A stretch of DNA of 55,507 nt from Phycisphaeraceae bacterium (GCA_007693725.1 REDD01000144.1:1-55507); one strand, 5' to 3'; shown: positions 26,748 through 35,570, counted from the first letter of the stretch. Numbers and translations: made by a program. Notes: a model not told the origin generated them from the sequence alone.

Positions 26748-26882
26748 TCAGGTGAAGAGGGGCAGGAACACACCGACCGTGAATGAGATCAGGACGATGC
26801 TGACAAAGAGGCCGAGGATCCCGAGCGCACAGAGCCCGAGGATGAACACAAACTGCTCGAATGGGGTTCGTTGCTTCATCAT
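26748..26882 (-). CDS. 44-residue one-pass membrane protein after mreD
   Basis: A tiny protein starting MMKQRTPFEQFVFILGL, with one long hydrophobic stretch covering about residues 9-40 that could form a membrane hairpin or single helix. Only 5 nt separate its ATG from the mreD stop, so it is very probably the last gene of the mre operon. I recognise no family. Its place suggests a small partner or regulator of the Mre complex. The frame has no overlapping strong candidate, which supports it being real. Confidence 0.55.
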   Translation of the reverse strand: MMKQRTPFEQFVFILGLCALGILGLFVSIVLISFTVGVFLPLFT

Positions 26883-26887
26883 GACAC

Positions 26888-27454
26888 TCAGGGCATCTTG
26901 AAACCGCGTTTGGTGTCCGCCGGGAACCCGAAGATCGGGCGCATCACGCTCAGGATCAGCCCGACCACGAGCGCGACGACCGCGGTGTAGACCGTGCTGC
27001 CCAAGCGGTATCCAAGCTCTCCCGCGACGCCCCCGAAGACCGGCTCGCCCCACACGCCCCGGAGATACAGCAGCGCCCACGCCACGATGTGCATGAGTGC
27101 CCCCGCCACAAGACAGAGAAACGCCAGCGCGAGGGCATTCCGCCGGAACATCAGGCCGCGCATGTTCAGCACGGCGTAGCCCCCGAGCAGCAGCCCCAGC
27201 GCGTGCGGCCCCGGCACCGTCAGCCACCGCTCCGTGCCCTGGACCTGTTGCAGGTACAGGAAATCCAGCAGCAGGCCGACCACCAGACACGCAGCCATCA
27301 GCGCCTGCGGCGAGGCCCACAGGCACACGAACACCCCGAGGATCAGCAGGAAGGACGGCGCGACCGGGGTTTGCCCGAGCCGGAAGGCGTCCTTCAGGCC
27401 GTACTCCAGCCCGCAGGCGACCCATGCCGCGATGGCGAAGGCGATCCAGTTCAT
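26888..27454 (-). CDS. mreD: MreD-like rod shape-determining membrane protein
   Basis: A 188-residue hydrophobic protein with about six membrane helices; it lies immediately after mreC, which it overlaps by 4 nt (ATGA). MreD proteins are poorly conserved; placement, size and topology are the main evidence. In the elongasome MreD links MreC to the cell-wall synthases. Conserved features within this one include Trp/Gly-rich loops near 40-60 (VFVCLWASPQALMA) and a Pro-Gly-Pro tract near 80. An unrelated small transporter cannot be excluded on sequence alone. Confidence 0.75.
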   Translation of the reverse strand: MNWIAFAIAAWVACGLEYGLKDAFRLGQTPVAPSFLLILGVFVCLWASPQALMAACLVVGLLLDFLYLQQVQGTERWLTVPGPHALGLLLGGYAVLNMRGLMFRRNALALAFLCLVAGALMHIVAWALLYLRGVWGEPVFGGVAGELGYRLGSTVYTAVVALVVGLILSVMRPIFGFPADTKRGFKMP

Positions 27455-28329
27455 CGTCCGCCTCCCCCCTCGCTGGGAATAAAGAGAATCACGCTCCGCA
27501 AGCCGCTCGGATCGACCTCCGGCGTGACGATGACCCGACGGAACAGGGGATCATCCAGCGGCTCGATGCTTGTGATCCTCCCCAGCACGAGCATCGCAGC
27601 AGCGCTCGGCCATGTGTTATCGTCCAGACGCACGCGCTGGCCGACCTGCATGCGCTGGGCCTGATTCACACCGACCTCCTGCGAGACCAGCGTCCCGTTG
27701 CCCGCCGGACGGAGCTGCATCCTCGGAAGCGCTGCCAATTGCTCCGCGGTGGTCGGGGCGACCTCCGGAATCGCGACCGCCTCCAACAGGTTCGGGAAAA
27801 GACGACGATCCGTCACGAGATGCACGGTGCTCGTGGATGCCCCGACGCTCGTGACGATGCCGACGAGCTGCTGGCCGCTGCGCGAGACCGCGACGCTGCC
27901 CTCCACGACGCCATGCGTTCGTCCCCGTGCGACCTCGATCGTGCCCGCGGCCGGGCTCGACCCCGCCCGCATGGCCTCGACACGGAGCACACCGACAGCA
28001 CGCTGGTACGGCACGCCGCCCTGAATGTCGCGGATGAGTTCTTCCAGTTCGAGAATCCGCGCCTCCGCACGGAGCAGGTGCAGCGCCATCTCATCGCGCT
28101 GGCGTTCGAGTTCGCCCTCGGGCGTATCCGGGCGGGGCAGGTGCTCGCCGGGGCGCAGGCCCGAGGACAGACGCGAGAGGGGAGCCGAAGCCGGAGCGAT
28201 GATGGTCATCAGCGGGCTGCGGAACCAGCCGACCCATCCGATGAACCGTTCGGGCAGTTGCGAGATCACAAGCAGCGCCACGATCGACGCCGCCAGCAGC
28301 GTCCGTGGGCTCGGGGATCTTCGCTTCAT
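27451..28329 (-). CDS. mreC: Rod shape-determining protein MreC
   Basis: A 292-residue MreC. After a short basic N-terminus (MKRRSPSPR) a transmembrane helix covers about residues 10-30, followed by a coiled-coil region near 60-105 (ERQRDEMALHLLRAEARILELEELI) and the beta-barrel pair. The conserved core has GTIEVARGRTHGVVEGSVAV near 130 and VGIVTSVGASTSTVHLVTD near 155. The ATG at 28329 is preferred because GGGAG is placed 6 nt upstream; a GTG at 28368 is a weaker alternative. It acts in the periplasm, binding MreB via MreD and organising wall synthesis. Confidence 0.9.
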   Translation of the reverse strand: MKRRSPSPRTLLAASIVALLVISQLPERFIGWVGWFRSPLMTIIAPASAPLSRLSSGLRPGEHLPRPDTPEGELERQRDEMALHLLRAEARILELEELIRDIQGGVPYQRAVGVLRVEAMRAGSSPAAGTIEVARGRTHGVVEGSVAVSRSGQQLVGIVTSVGASTSTVHLVTDRRLFPNLLEAVAIPEVAPTTAEQLAALPRMQLRPAGNGTLVSQEVGVNQAQRMQVGQRVRLDDNTWPSAAAMLVLGRITSIEPLDDPLFRRVIVTPEVDPSGLRSVILFIPSEGGGGR

Positions 28330-28386
28330 CCGCGCTCCCGTTGTTCGCGCCCGGAGTCGGTGCTCCACCCGGGCTCACAGGTACGG

Positions 28387-29472
28387 TCAATGATCGAGAT
28401 TGCTCTCGATCGTGTTCTTCCACATCTCGAGGTTTTCGAGGAACACGGCGGTGCCCGCCGCCACGCAGGTCAGGGGGTCGTCCGCGATGCGGACCTCCAT
28501 CCCCGTCGCGTTCTGGAGCACGACATCCAGGCCACGGAGCAACGCCCCGCCGCCCGCCAGCGTGATGCCGTTCTCGACGAGGTCCGCCGCGAGTTCCGGC
28601 TCCGCCCGTTCCAGTGTCCGCGTGACCGCCTCGACGATCGCGTGGATCGGCTCGTGAAGCGCTTCCCGGATTTCCTCGCTCGTCACGACCGTCTTGCGGG
28701 GCAGACCGGAGATCATGTCGCGCCCGCGGGCCTCCATCGTCCGCTCCTCGCCAACCGCCGCGGCGGAGCCGATCTCGATCTTGATCCGCTCGCTCGATTG
28801 CTCGCCGATCATCAGGTTGTAGTGCTTTTTCATGTGGGCCATGATGGCCTCGTCCATGTCGTCGCCCGCGACACGCACCGACTCGCACACCGCGATGTCC
28901 GCCAGCGACATGATCGCCACTTCCGTCGTCCCGCCCCCGATGTCCACGATCATGCTCGCCGTCGGCTCGGCGAACGGCAGACCCGCGCCGATGGCCGCCG
29001 CGATCGGCTCCTCCACCAGATACACCTGACGCGCCCCGGCTCGCTCCGCCGAATCCTTCACCGCCTGCTTTTCCACGGCGGTGATGCCGCTCGGCACCGC
29101 GATCACGACACGCGGCCCAAAGAGCCGTGCCCGCCCGCTCACCTTCCGGATGAAGTAGGCGAGCATCGCCTCGGTGATCTCGAAGTCGGAGATGACGCCG
29201 TCCTTCAGCGGACGGATCGCCGTGATCGACCCCGGCGTCTTGCCGAGCATCTCCTTGGCACGCCAGCCGACCGCCTGCCCGTTGTTCAGCACCTGATTCG
29301 TGCCCTTGCGGACCGCCACCACGCTCGGTTCGTTCAGAACGATCCCCTCGCCTCGCACGCACACCAGCGTATTGCAGGTGCCGAGGTCGATTCCCATGTC
29401 GATGCTGAACCAACTGAGGATGCTGTCAGCCCACACGCGCGTTCGTCCTTGCGCTGTCGAGGGTGGTCGCAT
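28387..29472 (-). CDS. mreB: Rod shape-determining protein MreB
   Basis: A 361-residue bacterial actin. The phosphate-1 loop is DMGIDLGTCNTLVCVRG near residue 25 (Cys for the usual Ala-Asn), connect-1 PSGITAVEKQAV near 125, phosphate-2 VDIGGGTTEVA near 170, adenosine motif GITLAGGGALLRGLD near 290. It starts with an N-terminal extension of about 20 residues from the ATG at 29472; a GTG at 29436 gives a shorter one closer to the family. Cys at the ATP loop is unusual but conservative. First gene of the mreBCD core; upstream on the same strand are two small membrane-anchored genes. Confidence 0.95.
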   Translation of the reverse strand: MRPPSTAQGRTRVWADSILSWFSIDMGIDLGTCNTLVCVRGEGIVLNEPSVVAVRKGTNQVLNNGQAVGWRAKEMLGKTPGSITAIRPLKDGVISDFEITEAMLAYFIRKVSGRARLFGPRVVIAVPSGITAVEKQAVKDSAERAGARQVYLVEEPIAAAIGAGLPFAEPTASMIVDIGGGTTEVAIMSLADIAVCESVRVAGDDMDEAIMAHMKKHYNLMIGEQSSERIKIEIGSAAAVGEERTMEARGRDMISGLPRKTVVTSEEIREALHEPIHAIVEAVTRTLERAEPELAADLVENGITLAGGGALLRGLDVVLQNATGMEVRIADDPLTCVAAGTAVFLENLEMWKNTIESNLDH

Positions 29473-29638
29473 GCTTGCGGCACACCCGCTCGATGTCTCT
29501 TGTACCGCCTTCGCGCAACGCGAGCCGAATCATCGGCGGTTCCATGACGCAAACCATATCGGAAATTGAACAACCCGGCACAAACCCCGGTGGGGACAAC
29601 TCCGCGCCCCCCAAATCTGATCAGCCGACCCGATTCGG

Positions 29639-29863
29639 TCAGCGGGATTCCAGCCGGACCTCCCGGCCCTCGGGATGGATCGTCAGGGCGGACATGACTC
29701 CGCTCCCCGGACCCACCTTCATCCCCGCGAGCAGCACGAAGGCGATCGCGCCGATCAGGCACGCCACCGTCCCCAGCATCAGACCCGTGTACACATTCAC
29801 ACCGGAGGGCCTCACCCGCTGACGACCCGGCATCTGCATCCCAAGACTGCTCATCTCACACAC
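29639..29863 (-). CDS. Small one-TM protein upstream of mreB
   Basis: A 74-residue protein: a 20-residue basic/Gly-rich N-terminus, then one hydrophobic helix at about residues 25-45 (YTGLMLGTVACLIGAIAFVLLAG), then a short polar tail MKVGPGSGVMSALTIHPEG. I recognise no family. It is 59 nt downstream of the coiled-coil gene and 166 nt upstream of mreB, on the same strand, so it may belong to an extended mre operon. Frame and hydrophobic pattern support it; it is otherwise unconfirmed. Confidence 0.5.
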   Translation of the reverse strand: MCEMSSLGMQMPGRQRVRPSGVNVYTGLMLGTVACLIGAIAFVLLAGMKVGPGSGVMSALTIHPEGREVRLESR

Positions 29864-29922
29864 TCTCCAACATCATGCTGCCGGACACGCATCCGGGCGG
29901 GTCATCTCGTTCGGCGGGAGTC

Positions 29923-30765
29923 TCAGAGCGAAGCCGGCAGGACAAGGTCGCCGGAAGTGATCGCGGGGGCATCCGGGACACGCAGGGTCAGCCGCCCGAC
30001 CGATTCGTTCAGATCGACGCGCTCGAGGGTGACCGTGCCGAGGAACCGCCCCTCCCGCACGACATTCAGCCGCATCCGATTGGCGAGCCGATCGTTCGTG
30101 CCCGCATCGATGCTCACGAGCAGATCGTTGTTCGCATCGCGCTGCACCCGCAGCACCCGCGCCCGGAACGAAGACGGTGCAGTGGCGACGGCATCGGCCC
30201 GTCCGGCGGTAGGACCACCCGCAAGGGTCTGCTCAAGCTCGACCACCTGCTCGCGCAGTGCCCGCAGCGTGCCATCCTTCGCCTCGATCTCGCTTTCAAG
30301 GTCAGAAAGACGGTCGGTCAATTCCAGTTCACGCCGCTGCAACGCGAGTTCGCGCTGGCGGAGCGTGCCGATCTCGACCTGGAAACCGCGGAGCACCTCG
30401 ACCATCGAGTCGATGCGTGCCGCGTAGTCGTCGATGCTCGTCTGGTACGCCTGCTCGGCGATGTTCAGACGCTTGTTCTCGGCCAGCAGACGGTTGTTGT
30501 CCGTCCGCAGCGCGTTCATCGAGGTCCGTGTCTCGGTGAGCGAGGCTTGGAGTGACTCGACCTGACGCTCAAGAGCATCGCGGGCGCTCGCCTCGGTCGC
30601 GGCCGAACGCTGTGCGGTCGACTCCGCATTGGCGGCTCGGGCTCGTGCCCCGTCAAGCTCGGCGCGGATCGCATCGGCGTTGGATGTGTACGCGATGGTC
30701 AAACCCGAAAGCAGCACGCCCAGCACCGCAGTCAAGACAACCAGCAACTTGGTCAAGATGTGCAA
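29923..30765 (-). CDS. Membrane-anchored coiled-coil protein with MreC-like layout
   Basis: A 280-residue protein. One N-terminal membrane helix at about 5-26, then a long coiled coil at about 30-190, rich in Leu/Glu/Arg heptads (LERQVESLQASLTETRTSM, LREQVVELEQTL), a Gly/Ala linker near 190-200, and a small beta domain to the end (ARVLRVQRDANNDLLVSIDAG, GRFLGTVTLERVDLNESVGRL). TM, coiled coil and two small beta-sheet parts is the same order as in MreC. The identity to MreC is not shown, only the architecture and the position two genes upstream of mreB. Function unknown. Confidence 0.7.
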   Translation of the reverse strand: MHILTKLLVVLTAVLGVLLSGLTIAYTSNADAIRAELDGARARAANAESTAQRSAATEASARDALERQVESLQASLTETRTSMNALRTDNNRLLAENKRLNIAEQAYQTSIDDYAARIDSMVEVLRGFQVEIGTLRQRELALQRRELELTDRLSDLESEIEAKDGTLRALREQVVELEQTLAGGPTAGRADAVATAPSSFRARVLRVQRDANNDLLVSIDAGTNDRLANRMRLNVVREGRFLGTVTLERVDLNESVGRLTLRVPDAPAITSGDLVLPASL

Positions 30766-31040
30766 TGCTCACTCCTTCGCACGCGATCACTCGTGGCCAA
30801 TCCGACGGGCCTTGGCCCGCTGCCGGACCTGCCCTCTGCGCCGCCCATCCGGCGGATGGGTCTCTCGGCTCAGGCAAGGGGGTAGTTCTCTTTTCGTGTC
30901 ACGACGGGACGCGGATCCGAGCAAACTCGGCCGCTCTCGACGCGAGGCGGGTGTAGTACCCCAGCCCGCACCACACTGTCAAACGCATACCCCCCAACAA
31001 TCCCCAATTCGGGTGTCCAGAGGCCCGGCCGGCCTCCGCC

Positions 31041-32207
31041 TCATCGCCCGCGACGATCCGACCCCTCCAGGACTTTCAGCAGCCCCGCCGCCGCCGAGAC
31101 ACGCACGATCTCGTCCTCATCCCCCAGCATCCGCTCCAGAATCTTCACATCCTCGTTCCGACGGGTTTCCGACAGCACGAAGGCCACCTGAGCCCGCACC
31201 GCCGGTTGCGGGTCGCGGGCGTACTGCAATCCCACATACCAGCCGTCCGGATACCCGAGCTGAGCCAGCGAACGCGCGGCGGCGAGGCGCAATTCCTTGG
31301 GATAAAGATAGATACGACGCATCGGATCCGGATGCTCCGTCGTCCCCGGAGCGATGCGGGTCACCAGCCGCACCAGTTCCGCCGCGGCGTCCGCGTCCCT
31401 GATCTCACCCAGAATCTGCGCGGCCAGCACCGATGCCTCGAGTTCCTCCGTCGCCGCGGGGTACAGCGCCGCACGGATCGCATTCCGGGCCGACTCATCC
31501 CCCAGTTTCGCAAGCGCTTCCCCGATCTGAAGACGAAGCAGCCGAATCTCCGTCGCAGGCAGCACATCCGCATCCGAGGATTGCAGGCGGCGCGAGGCAT
31601 CGAGCAGCAGCGGCACCGCCGAACGCTCCCCGAGTTCACCCAGCACGAACGCCGCCACTTTCCGCTCCCGCACGCTCCCCCTCATCAGCGCCTCGCTCAC
31701 GGGCGTCAGGTCCACCGATTCCCCGAACCGGGTCAGGGCGTACATCGCGGCGATGCGCACCGATCCGTCGTGATCCCGCAGAAGCGGGCGGACCAGCGGT
31801 GCGGTCTCCTTCAGACGCAAACGCCCCGCGACCATCGCAGCGCTGTACCGAACCCCCAGATTTTCATCCGCCAGACCGGTCCGCACGAAGGGCTCCACCC
31901 GCGTCGGCACATTCGACATGCCCTCGAGCGCATTCGCACGCAGCAACGCCCACTCCGAGAGCGCCGCATTCTCCAGAACGCTCAGCGCCTGCTCGCGCAG
32001 GCGTGAACGCTCCAGAACATCCAGATCGATGGCGCCGGAGCGAGGTGGCGGCGATTGCGTCGTCGGGCGCGCTGCCCCCGGCGTGCCCGCAGAGCCGATC
32101 GTTTCCGTCGTCCACCCGTCGTTGGAGCTCTGACAGCCGCCGAGCAGGAGGCCTGTGGTCACACATGCAGTCAGCAGCGTTCGTGTCGGAAATTGTCTGT
32201 GCTTCAC
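31041..32207 (-). CDS. HEAT-repeat lipoprotein
   Basis: A 388-residue secreted lipoprotein. The start is the GTG at 32207, which overlaps the lnt stop by 4 nt (GTGA) and leads straight into a lipoprotein signal (LLTACVTTGLLLGGCQSSN, lipidated Cys about residue 25). After a Ser/Thr/Pro-rich spacer come helical HEAT-like repeats, roughly residues 60-385, each carrying an alternating Leu/Ala/Arg pattern (VRYSAAMVAGRL, VRIAAMYALTRFGE, VRAQVAFVLSETR, VRVSAAAGLLKVLEG). HEAT solenoids act as protein-binding scaffolds. Direct coupling to lnt, which acylates lipoproteins, is notable. Function unknown. Confidence 0.8.
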   Translation of the reverse strand: MKHRQFPTRTLLTACVTTGLLLGGCQSSNDGWTTETIGSAGTPGAARPTTQSPPPRSGAIDLDVLERSRLREQALSVLENAALSEWALLRANALEGMSNVPTRVEPFVRTGLADENLGVRYSAAMVAGRLRLKETAPLVRPLLRDHDGSVRIAAMYALTRFGESVDLTPVSEALMRGSVRERKVAAFVLGELGERSAVPLLLDASRRLQSSDADVLPATEIRLLRLQIGEALAKLGDESARNAIRAALYPAATEELEASVLAAQILGEIRDADAAAELVRLVTRIAPGTTEHPDPMRRIYLYPKELRLAAARSLAQLGYPDGWYVGLQYARDPQPAVRAQVAFVLSETRRNEDVKILERMLGDEDEIVRVSAAAGLLKVLEGSDRRGR

Positions 32208-33991
32208 GCGGCGCCTCCGGGTGCATCGTTCGTCTTTTCTGCCATCGGTTCGCGTGACGATCGCGAGCCACTTCCCGCCCGAATCACCGGAACAAGCAGG
32301 CAAACCGAGAGGCCGAGGCAGATCCAGCCGACCAGGTTGCCGACCCGTCCGTACGCCGTGACACCCGCTCCGGGTTCGACCGCACCGACAATCACCCCCG
32401 CCCGCTGCTCATCACCCCGCCCGCCCGGACGCATGCTCCAGTCATCATCCAGCACCGACTGCGGCCCACGGATCAGCACCCGCCCGCGAGCATCGATCAC
32501 CGCGCTGATCCCCGTATTCGCCGACCGCACCATCGGCGTCCCCAACTCCACGCACCGCCACCGCGAGACCAGCAGGTGGTGGGCTCGACCGCCGGGATGA
32601 CCGCCAAACCACCCGTCGTTCGTCAGGTTCAGCAGGACATCCGCCCGCCTCTCCGCCCCCTCGAAGACCAGCCGACGGCATACCCGGCTGATGGTCGCCT
32701 CGAAGCAGATCGGCGTGGCCAGCCGGATGGTCCGCCCATCGCGGGTCTCAACGCTCAGCACGACCGGCGTTTCCCCGGCATCGAGATCGAACGCCATCCC
32801 CGCCGCCCCGAACGACAGCAGACGCGACTCCAGCCACTTCCAATTCGAGATGTACGGCATCACCTCGCCGAAGGGCGTCAGGTGCATCTTGTCGTACCGC
32901 TGCGCCTCGATCACCCCGTCGGTCACCACGAACGCGCTGTTGTAGGTGCCGTCCCACACATCGACGAACCGATCCCCGCCGGCGCTCTCGATGCGAAACC
33001 CGTCGTACCCGCGCGCACCGATGATCATCGGAATCGAGAGCTGAGCGGAGATCTGTCGCATGGTCGTGTCGAACAGCAGCGGCTCGACATCGTGCCCGGG
33101 GTACAGCCCCTCGTAGTGAGCCCGGAGTTCGGCGAGCGCATCCTCGGAAAGCGTCGGCCCCGGGAACAATGTCTCCGGCCAGACGATCAGGTCCGGCGAC
33201 GGCTCATGCATCACCGCCTCGAAAGAAAGAGTGATCAATCGGCGCATCGTGTCGATGCGGTCCTCAAGCGACCACGCGCCACGGATCGTCTGCGGCAGAC
33301 TCGTCTGCACCACCCCGATACGGACCGGCGCCCGCTCCGAAGATGCAGCGGTGCTCCCGCCGATCACCGAGAGAACCACGCTACACGCGGTGATGCACGC
33401 GCCCGCGATGCCGATGTTCCTCCAGCGGTGCGTCTCGCAATTCCGGCAGGCAATCGCGCAGGCGAGCAGTGCCGAGGCGCTGCACACAATCAGCGAGAGC
33501 GCGTACACGCCGAAGACCGAAGCGCCGCGCGAGAACCACTCCCATTCGATCATTGGATGCGCGAGCAGAAACCACGGATAGCCGTGCCAGACGACCTCGC
33601 CGCGCAGCATTTCGAGCCCGGTCCAGACCACCGGGGCGCCGAGCCAGTACACCCAGTCGCGCGTGCGTGCGAGCCGGGCCATCATCCAGACGAAAATCCC
33701 CGGCCACAGCGACAGATACAGCGCAAGCGGCGGGAGCCCGAGCGCGGAGATGCCCCCAATCCACGAGTGATGCAGCGCCCACATCGGCATAGTCGCCGCC
33801 GAAACGCCGACGGCGCACCACAGCGGGCGCGAGCAGCCCCGGGCCGCAAGGAGCAGCGGGACCGGCGCGAGCACGACCAGCCACCAGAGGTCGGTGGGGG
33901 GGTACGCAAGCCCGAACAGCAGCGAAAAGATAACCCCGAAAAGAAGGCCCCGAACGAATGAGCGTGTGCGAGTGCGTTCGCGCTCCATCAT
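32204..33991 (-). CDS. lnt: Apolipoprotein N-acyltransferase
   Basis: A 595-residue inner-membrane enzyme completing lipoprotein maturation. The N-terminal part has several membrane helices (about residues 10-220), the rest is the nitrilase-like periplasmic domain with the E-K-C triad: Glu in DLIVWPETLFP near 272, Lys in YDKMHLTPFGEVMPY near 374, Cys in TPICFEATISRV near 434. It is longer than the usual 510 residues. Overlaps accD (4 nt) on the 5' side and the lipoprotein gene (4 nt) on the 3' side. Confidence 0.92.
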   Translation of the reverse strand: MMERERTRTRSFVRGLLFGVIFSLLFGLAYPPTDLWWLVVLAPVPLLLAARGCSRPLWCAVGVSAATMPMWALHHSWIGGISALGLPPLALYLSLWPGIFVWMMARLARTRDWVYWLGAPVVWTGLEMLRGEVVWHGYPWFLLAHPMIEWEWFSRGASVFGVYALSLIVCSASALLACAIACRNCETHRWRNIGIAGACITACSVVLSVIGGSTAASSERAPVRIGVVQTSLPQTIRGAWSLEDRIDTMRRLITLSFEAVMHEPSPDLIVWPETLFPGPTLSEDALAELRAHYEGLYPGHDVEPLLFDTTMRQISAQLSIPMIIGARGYDGFRIESAGGDRFVDVWDGTYNSAFVVTDGVIEAQRYDKMHLTPFGEVMPYISNWKWLESRLLSFGAAGMAFDLDAGETPVVLSVETRDGRTIRLATPICFEATISRVCRRLVFEGAERRADVLLNLTNDGWFGGHPGGRAHHLLVSRWRCVELGTPMVRSANTGISAVIDARGRVLIRGPQSVLDDDWSMRPGGRGDEQRAGVIVGAVEPGAGVTAYGRVGNLVGWICLGLSVCLLVPVIRAGSGSRSSREPMAEKTNDAPGGAA

Positions 33992-34830
33992 TTGTTCGCA
34001 AAGTCGATCAGCCGTGCGATCTCGTTGCGCAACTCACGACGCGGAACCACCCGGTCCACCATGCCCGCATCGAGCAGAAACTCGCTCGTCTGGAATCCTT
34101 CGGGAAGATCCTGCCGGATCGTCTGCTTGATCACCCGGGGACCGGCGAAGCCGATCAGGGCGCGCGGCTCCGCGAGGATCACATCTCCCAGCATCGCGAA
34201 CGAGGCCGTGACCCCGCCCGTCGTCGGGTCCGTCAGCACGCTGATGTACAGGCCGCCCGCATCGTCGAAACGCGCCAGCGCCGCGGCAGTCTTGGCCATC
34301 TGCATCAGCGACAGACCCGATTCCTGCATCCGTGCGCCGCCGGAAGCGCTCACGATCACCATCGGAAGATCCCGCTCCGTCGCGTACTCGATCGAGCGCG
34401 TGATCTTCTCCCCGACCACACTCGAAAGCGTGCCCATGAAGAAGTTCAGGTCCAGAACGCACAGCATCACGGCACGCCCCTTGATGAACCCCTCGCCGCA
34501 CTGCACGCCCTCATCCTCGCCCGTGCGCTCCTGCTCCTTCGCCAGCCGGTCTTTGTACGGCCGGGAATCGACGAACTTGAGCGGGTCGTTGGTGAACAGG
34601 TTCGTGAACATCGACACGAACGAACCGTCATCGAGGAGTTGCCGCACACGCTCAACCGCGCCGATCCGGAAGTGATGATCGCACTCCGGGCAGCAGTGCA
34701 GATTGGACTCCATCTGCTTGCGGTAGATCATCTGTGCGCACGCCGGGCAGCGCAACCACAATCCCTCGGGCACCCGCGTCGCGCGAGCGGGCTTCAGTTC
34801 CGTCCAGGATCGGACCGGGGCGCGTGACAT
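33988..34830 (-). CDS. accD: Acetyl-CoA carboxylase carboxyltransferase beta subunit
   Basis: A 280-residue AccD of the malonyl-CoA-forming enzyme that starts fatty-acid synthesis. The N-terminal zinc ribbon is LRCPACAQM near residues 26-34 and CCPECDHHF near 46-54. The crotonase-like body has VSASGGARMQESGLSLMQM near 150 and DPTTGGVTASFAMLGDV near 190, lining the CoA and biotin pockets. accA is not nearby. It follows the dead histidine-phosphatase gene by 4 nt and overlaps lnt by 4 nt, so all four genes (including the HEAT lipoprotein) look like one translationally coupled unit. Confidence 0.95.
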   Translation of the reverse strand: MSRAPVRSWTELKPARATRVPEGLWLRCPACAQMIYRKQMESNLHCCPECDHHFRIGAVERVRQLLDDGSFVSMFTNLFTNDPLKFVDSRPYKDRLAKEQERTGEDEGVQCGEGFIKGRAVMLCVLDLNFFMGTLSSVVGEKITRSIEYATERDLPMVIVSASGGARMQESGLSLMQMAKTAAALARFDDAGGLYISVLTDPTTGGVTASFAMLGDVILAEPRALIGFAGPRVIKQTIRQDLPEGFQTSEFLLDAGMVDRVVPRRELRNEIARLIDFANK

Positions 34831-34834
34831 CGTT

Positions 34835-35467
34835 TCAGGCGCTCGCCTTCAGTTCATCGAGTGCGGTGCGAAACACCGAAAGCTCCAGCAATCGACGCTC
34901 GTGCATCGGACCGTCCTCGATCAGGCGATGCACCTCGCTGGTCGGCATGCGATGCATGATCGAGCGAAGCACGCCGTACTCCAGCGGACGCACCACCACG
35001 CCGACGCACTTGCCCACTTGCTTGTCCAGCGCCTTCAGCAGCGCCGCCAGCAGCCGGGCCTCCGCCGCGAAGAAGGTCTCGCCCTCCGGCGGATTCACCG
35101 AGGACGGATCCTGCCGCCACTGGCGGTACGACTTCGAGAAACGCTCGTCGAGCTCCTCTTCCAGCATCCCCTCCCACAGCCCGAGCCGGAACGCGCCGAG
35201 CCCGGGGCAGACCTTCGTCTTCCCGCCGCAGCGATCCGCCAGGATCCGCGCGGTCTCCGTGCTCGCCTCATCCGGCGCGCAGACGATCGTCGACAGCGCC
35301 AGATCCGGATGGGTCAGGGTGATGTGGGTCACGGTGGCACGCACCACGGATCGCCCGGGATCGCTCAGCGGCAGATCCGTCGATCCCTGCAGGCGGCCGA
35401 CCTCTTCCCACTCCGTCCGCCCGGAGCGGGCGAACAACAGGTCTATTTCTGACTTCTTGGCCATCAA
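34835..35467 (-). CDS. Histidine-phosphatase-fold pseudoenzyme upstream of accD
   Basis: A 210-residue member of the phosphoglycerate-mutase/histidine phosphatase superfamily. The family opening LxLxRHGxTEWN here reads LLFARSGRTEWEEV: the catalytic His is Ser15. The DLxRAxxTA site reads APDEASTETARIL with no Arg, and the second histidine of the VxHG motif is replaced (VVVRPLEYGVLR). The Glu loop GLWEG is kept. So the fold is intact but the catalytic residues are lost, which makes phosphatase activity improbable. It precedes accD by 4 nt. Probable binding or regulatory role; no function should be assigned yet. Confidence 0.85.
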   Translation of the reverse strand: MMAKKSEIDLLFARSGRTEWEEVGRLQGSTDLPLSDPGRSVVRATVTHITLTHPDLALSTIVCAPDEASTETARILADRCGGKTKVCPGLGAFRLGLWEGMLEEELDERFSKSYRQWRQDPSSVNPPEGETFFAAEARLLAALLKALDKQVGKCVGVVVRPLEYGVLRSIMHRMPTSEVHRLIEDGPMHERRLLELSVFRTALDELKASA

Positions 35468-35570
35468 TGCGCCTCATCGGCCAGCGGGGGTCCATCCCCA
35501 CAGTGGCCCGAACCATATCACCCGCCGCCCGCCGGGGCCATGCCCGCGACAAAACCCGAACAAAATTCTA

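Noticed and set aside
27097-29547. Plus-strand open frame of about 816 codons over mreB and mreC
   Set aside because: Antisense to clear mreB and mreC motifs; its product is Arg/Pro-rich with no recognisable domain.
29426-29614. Possible 62-residue minus-strand gene overlapping the start of mreB
   Set aside because: It overlaps the mreB N-terminus and has no ribosome binding site or motif; more likely the mreB leader.
34835-35467. Calling this an active phosphoglycerate mutase or phosphatase
   Set aside because: The RHG histidine, the conserved Arg and the second His are all replaced.
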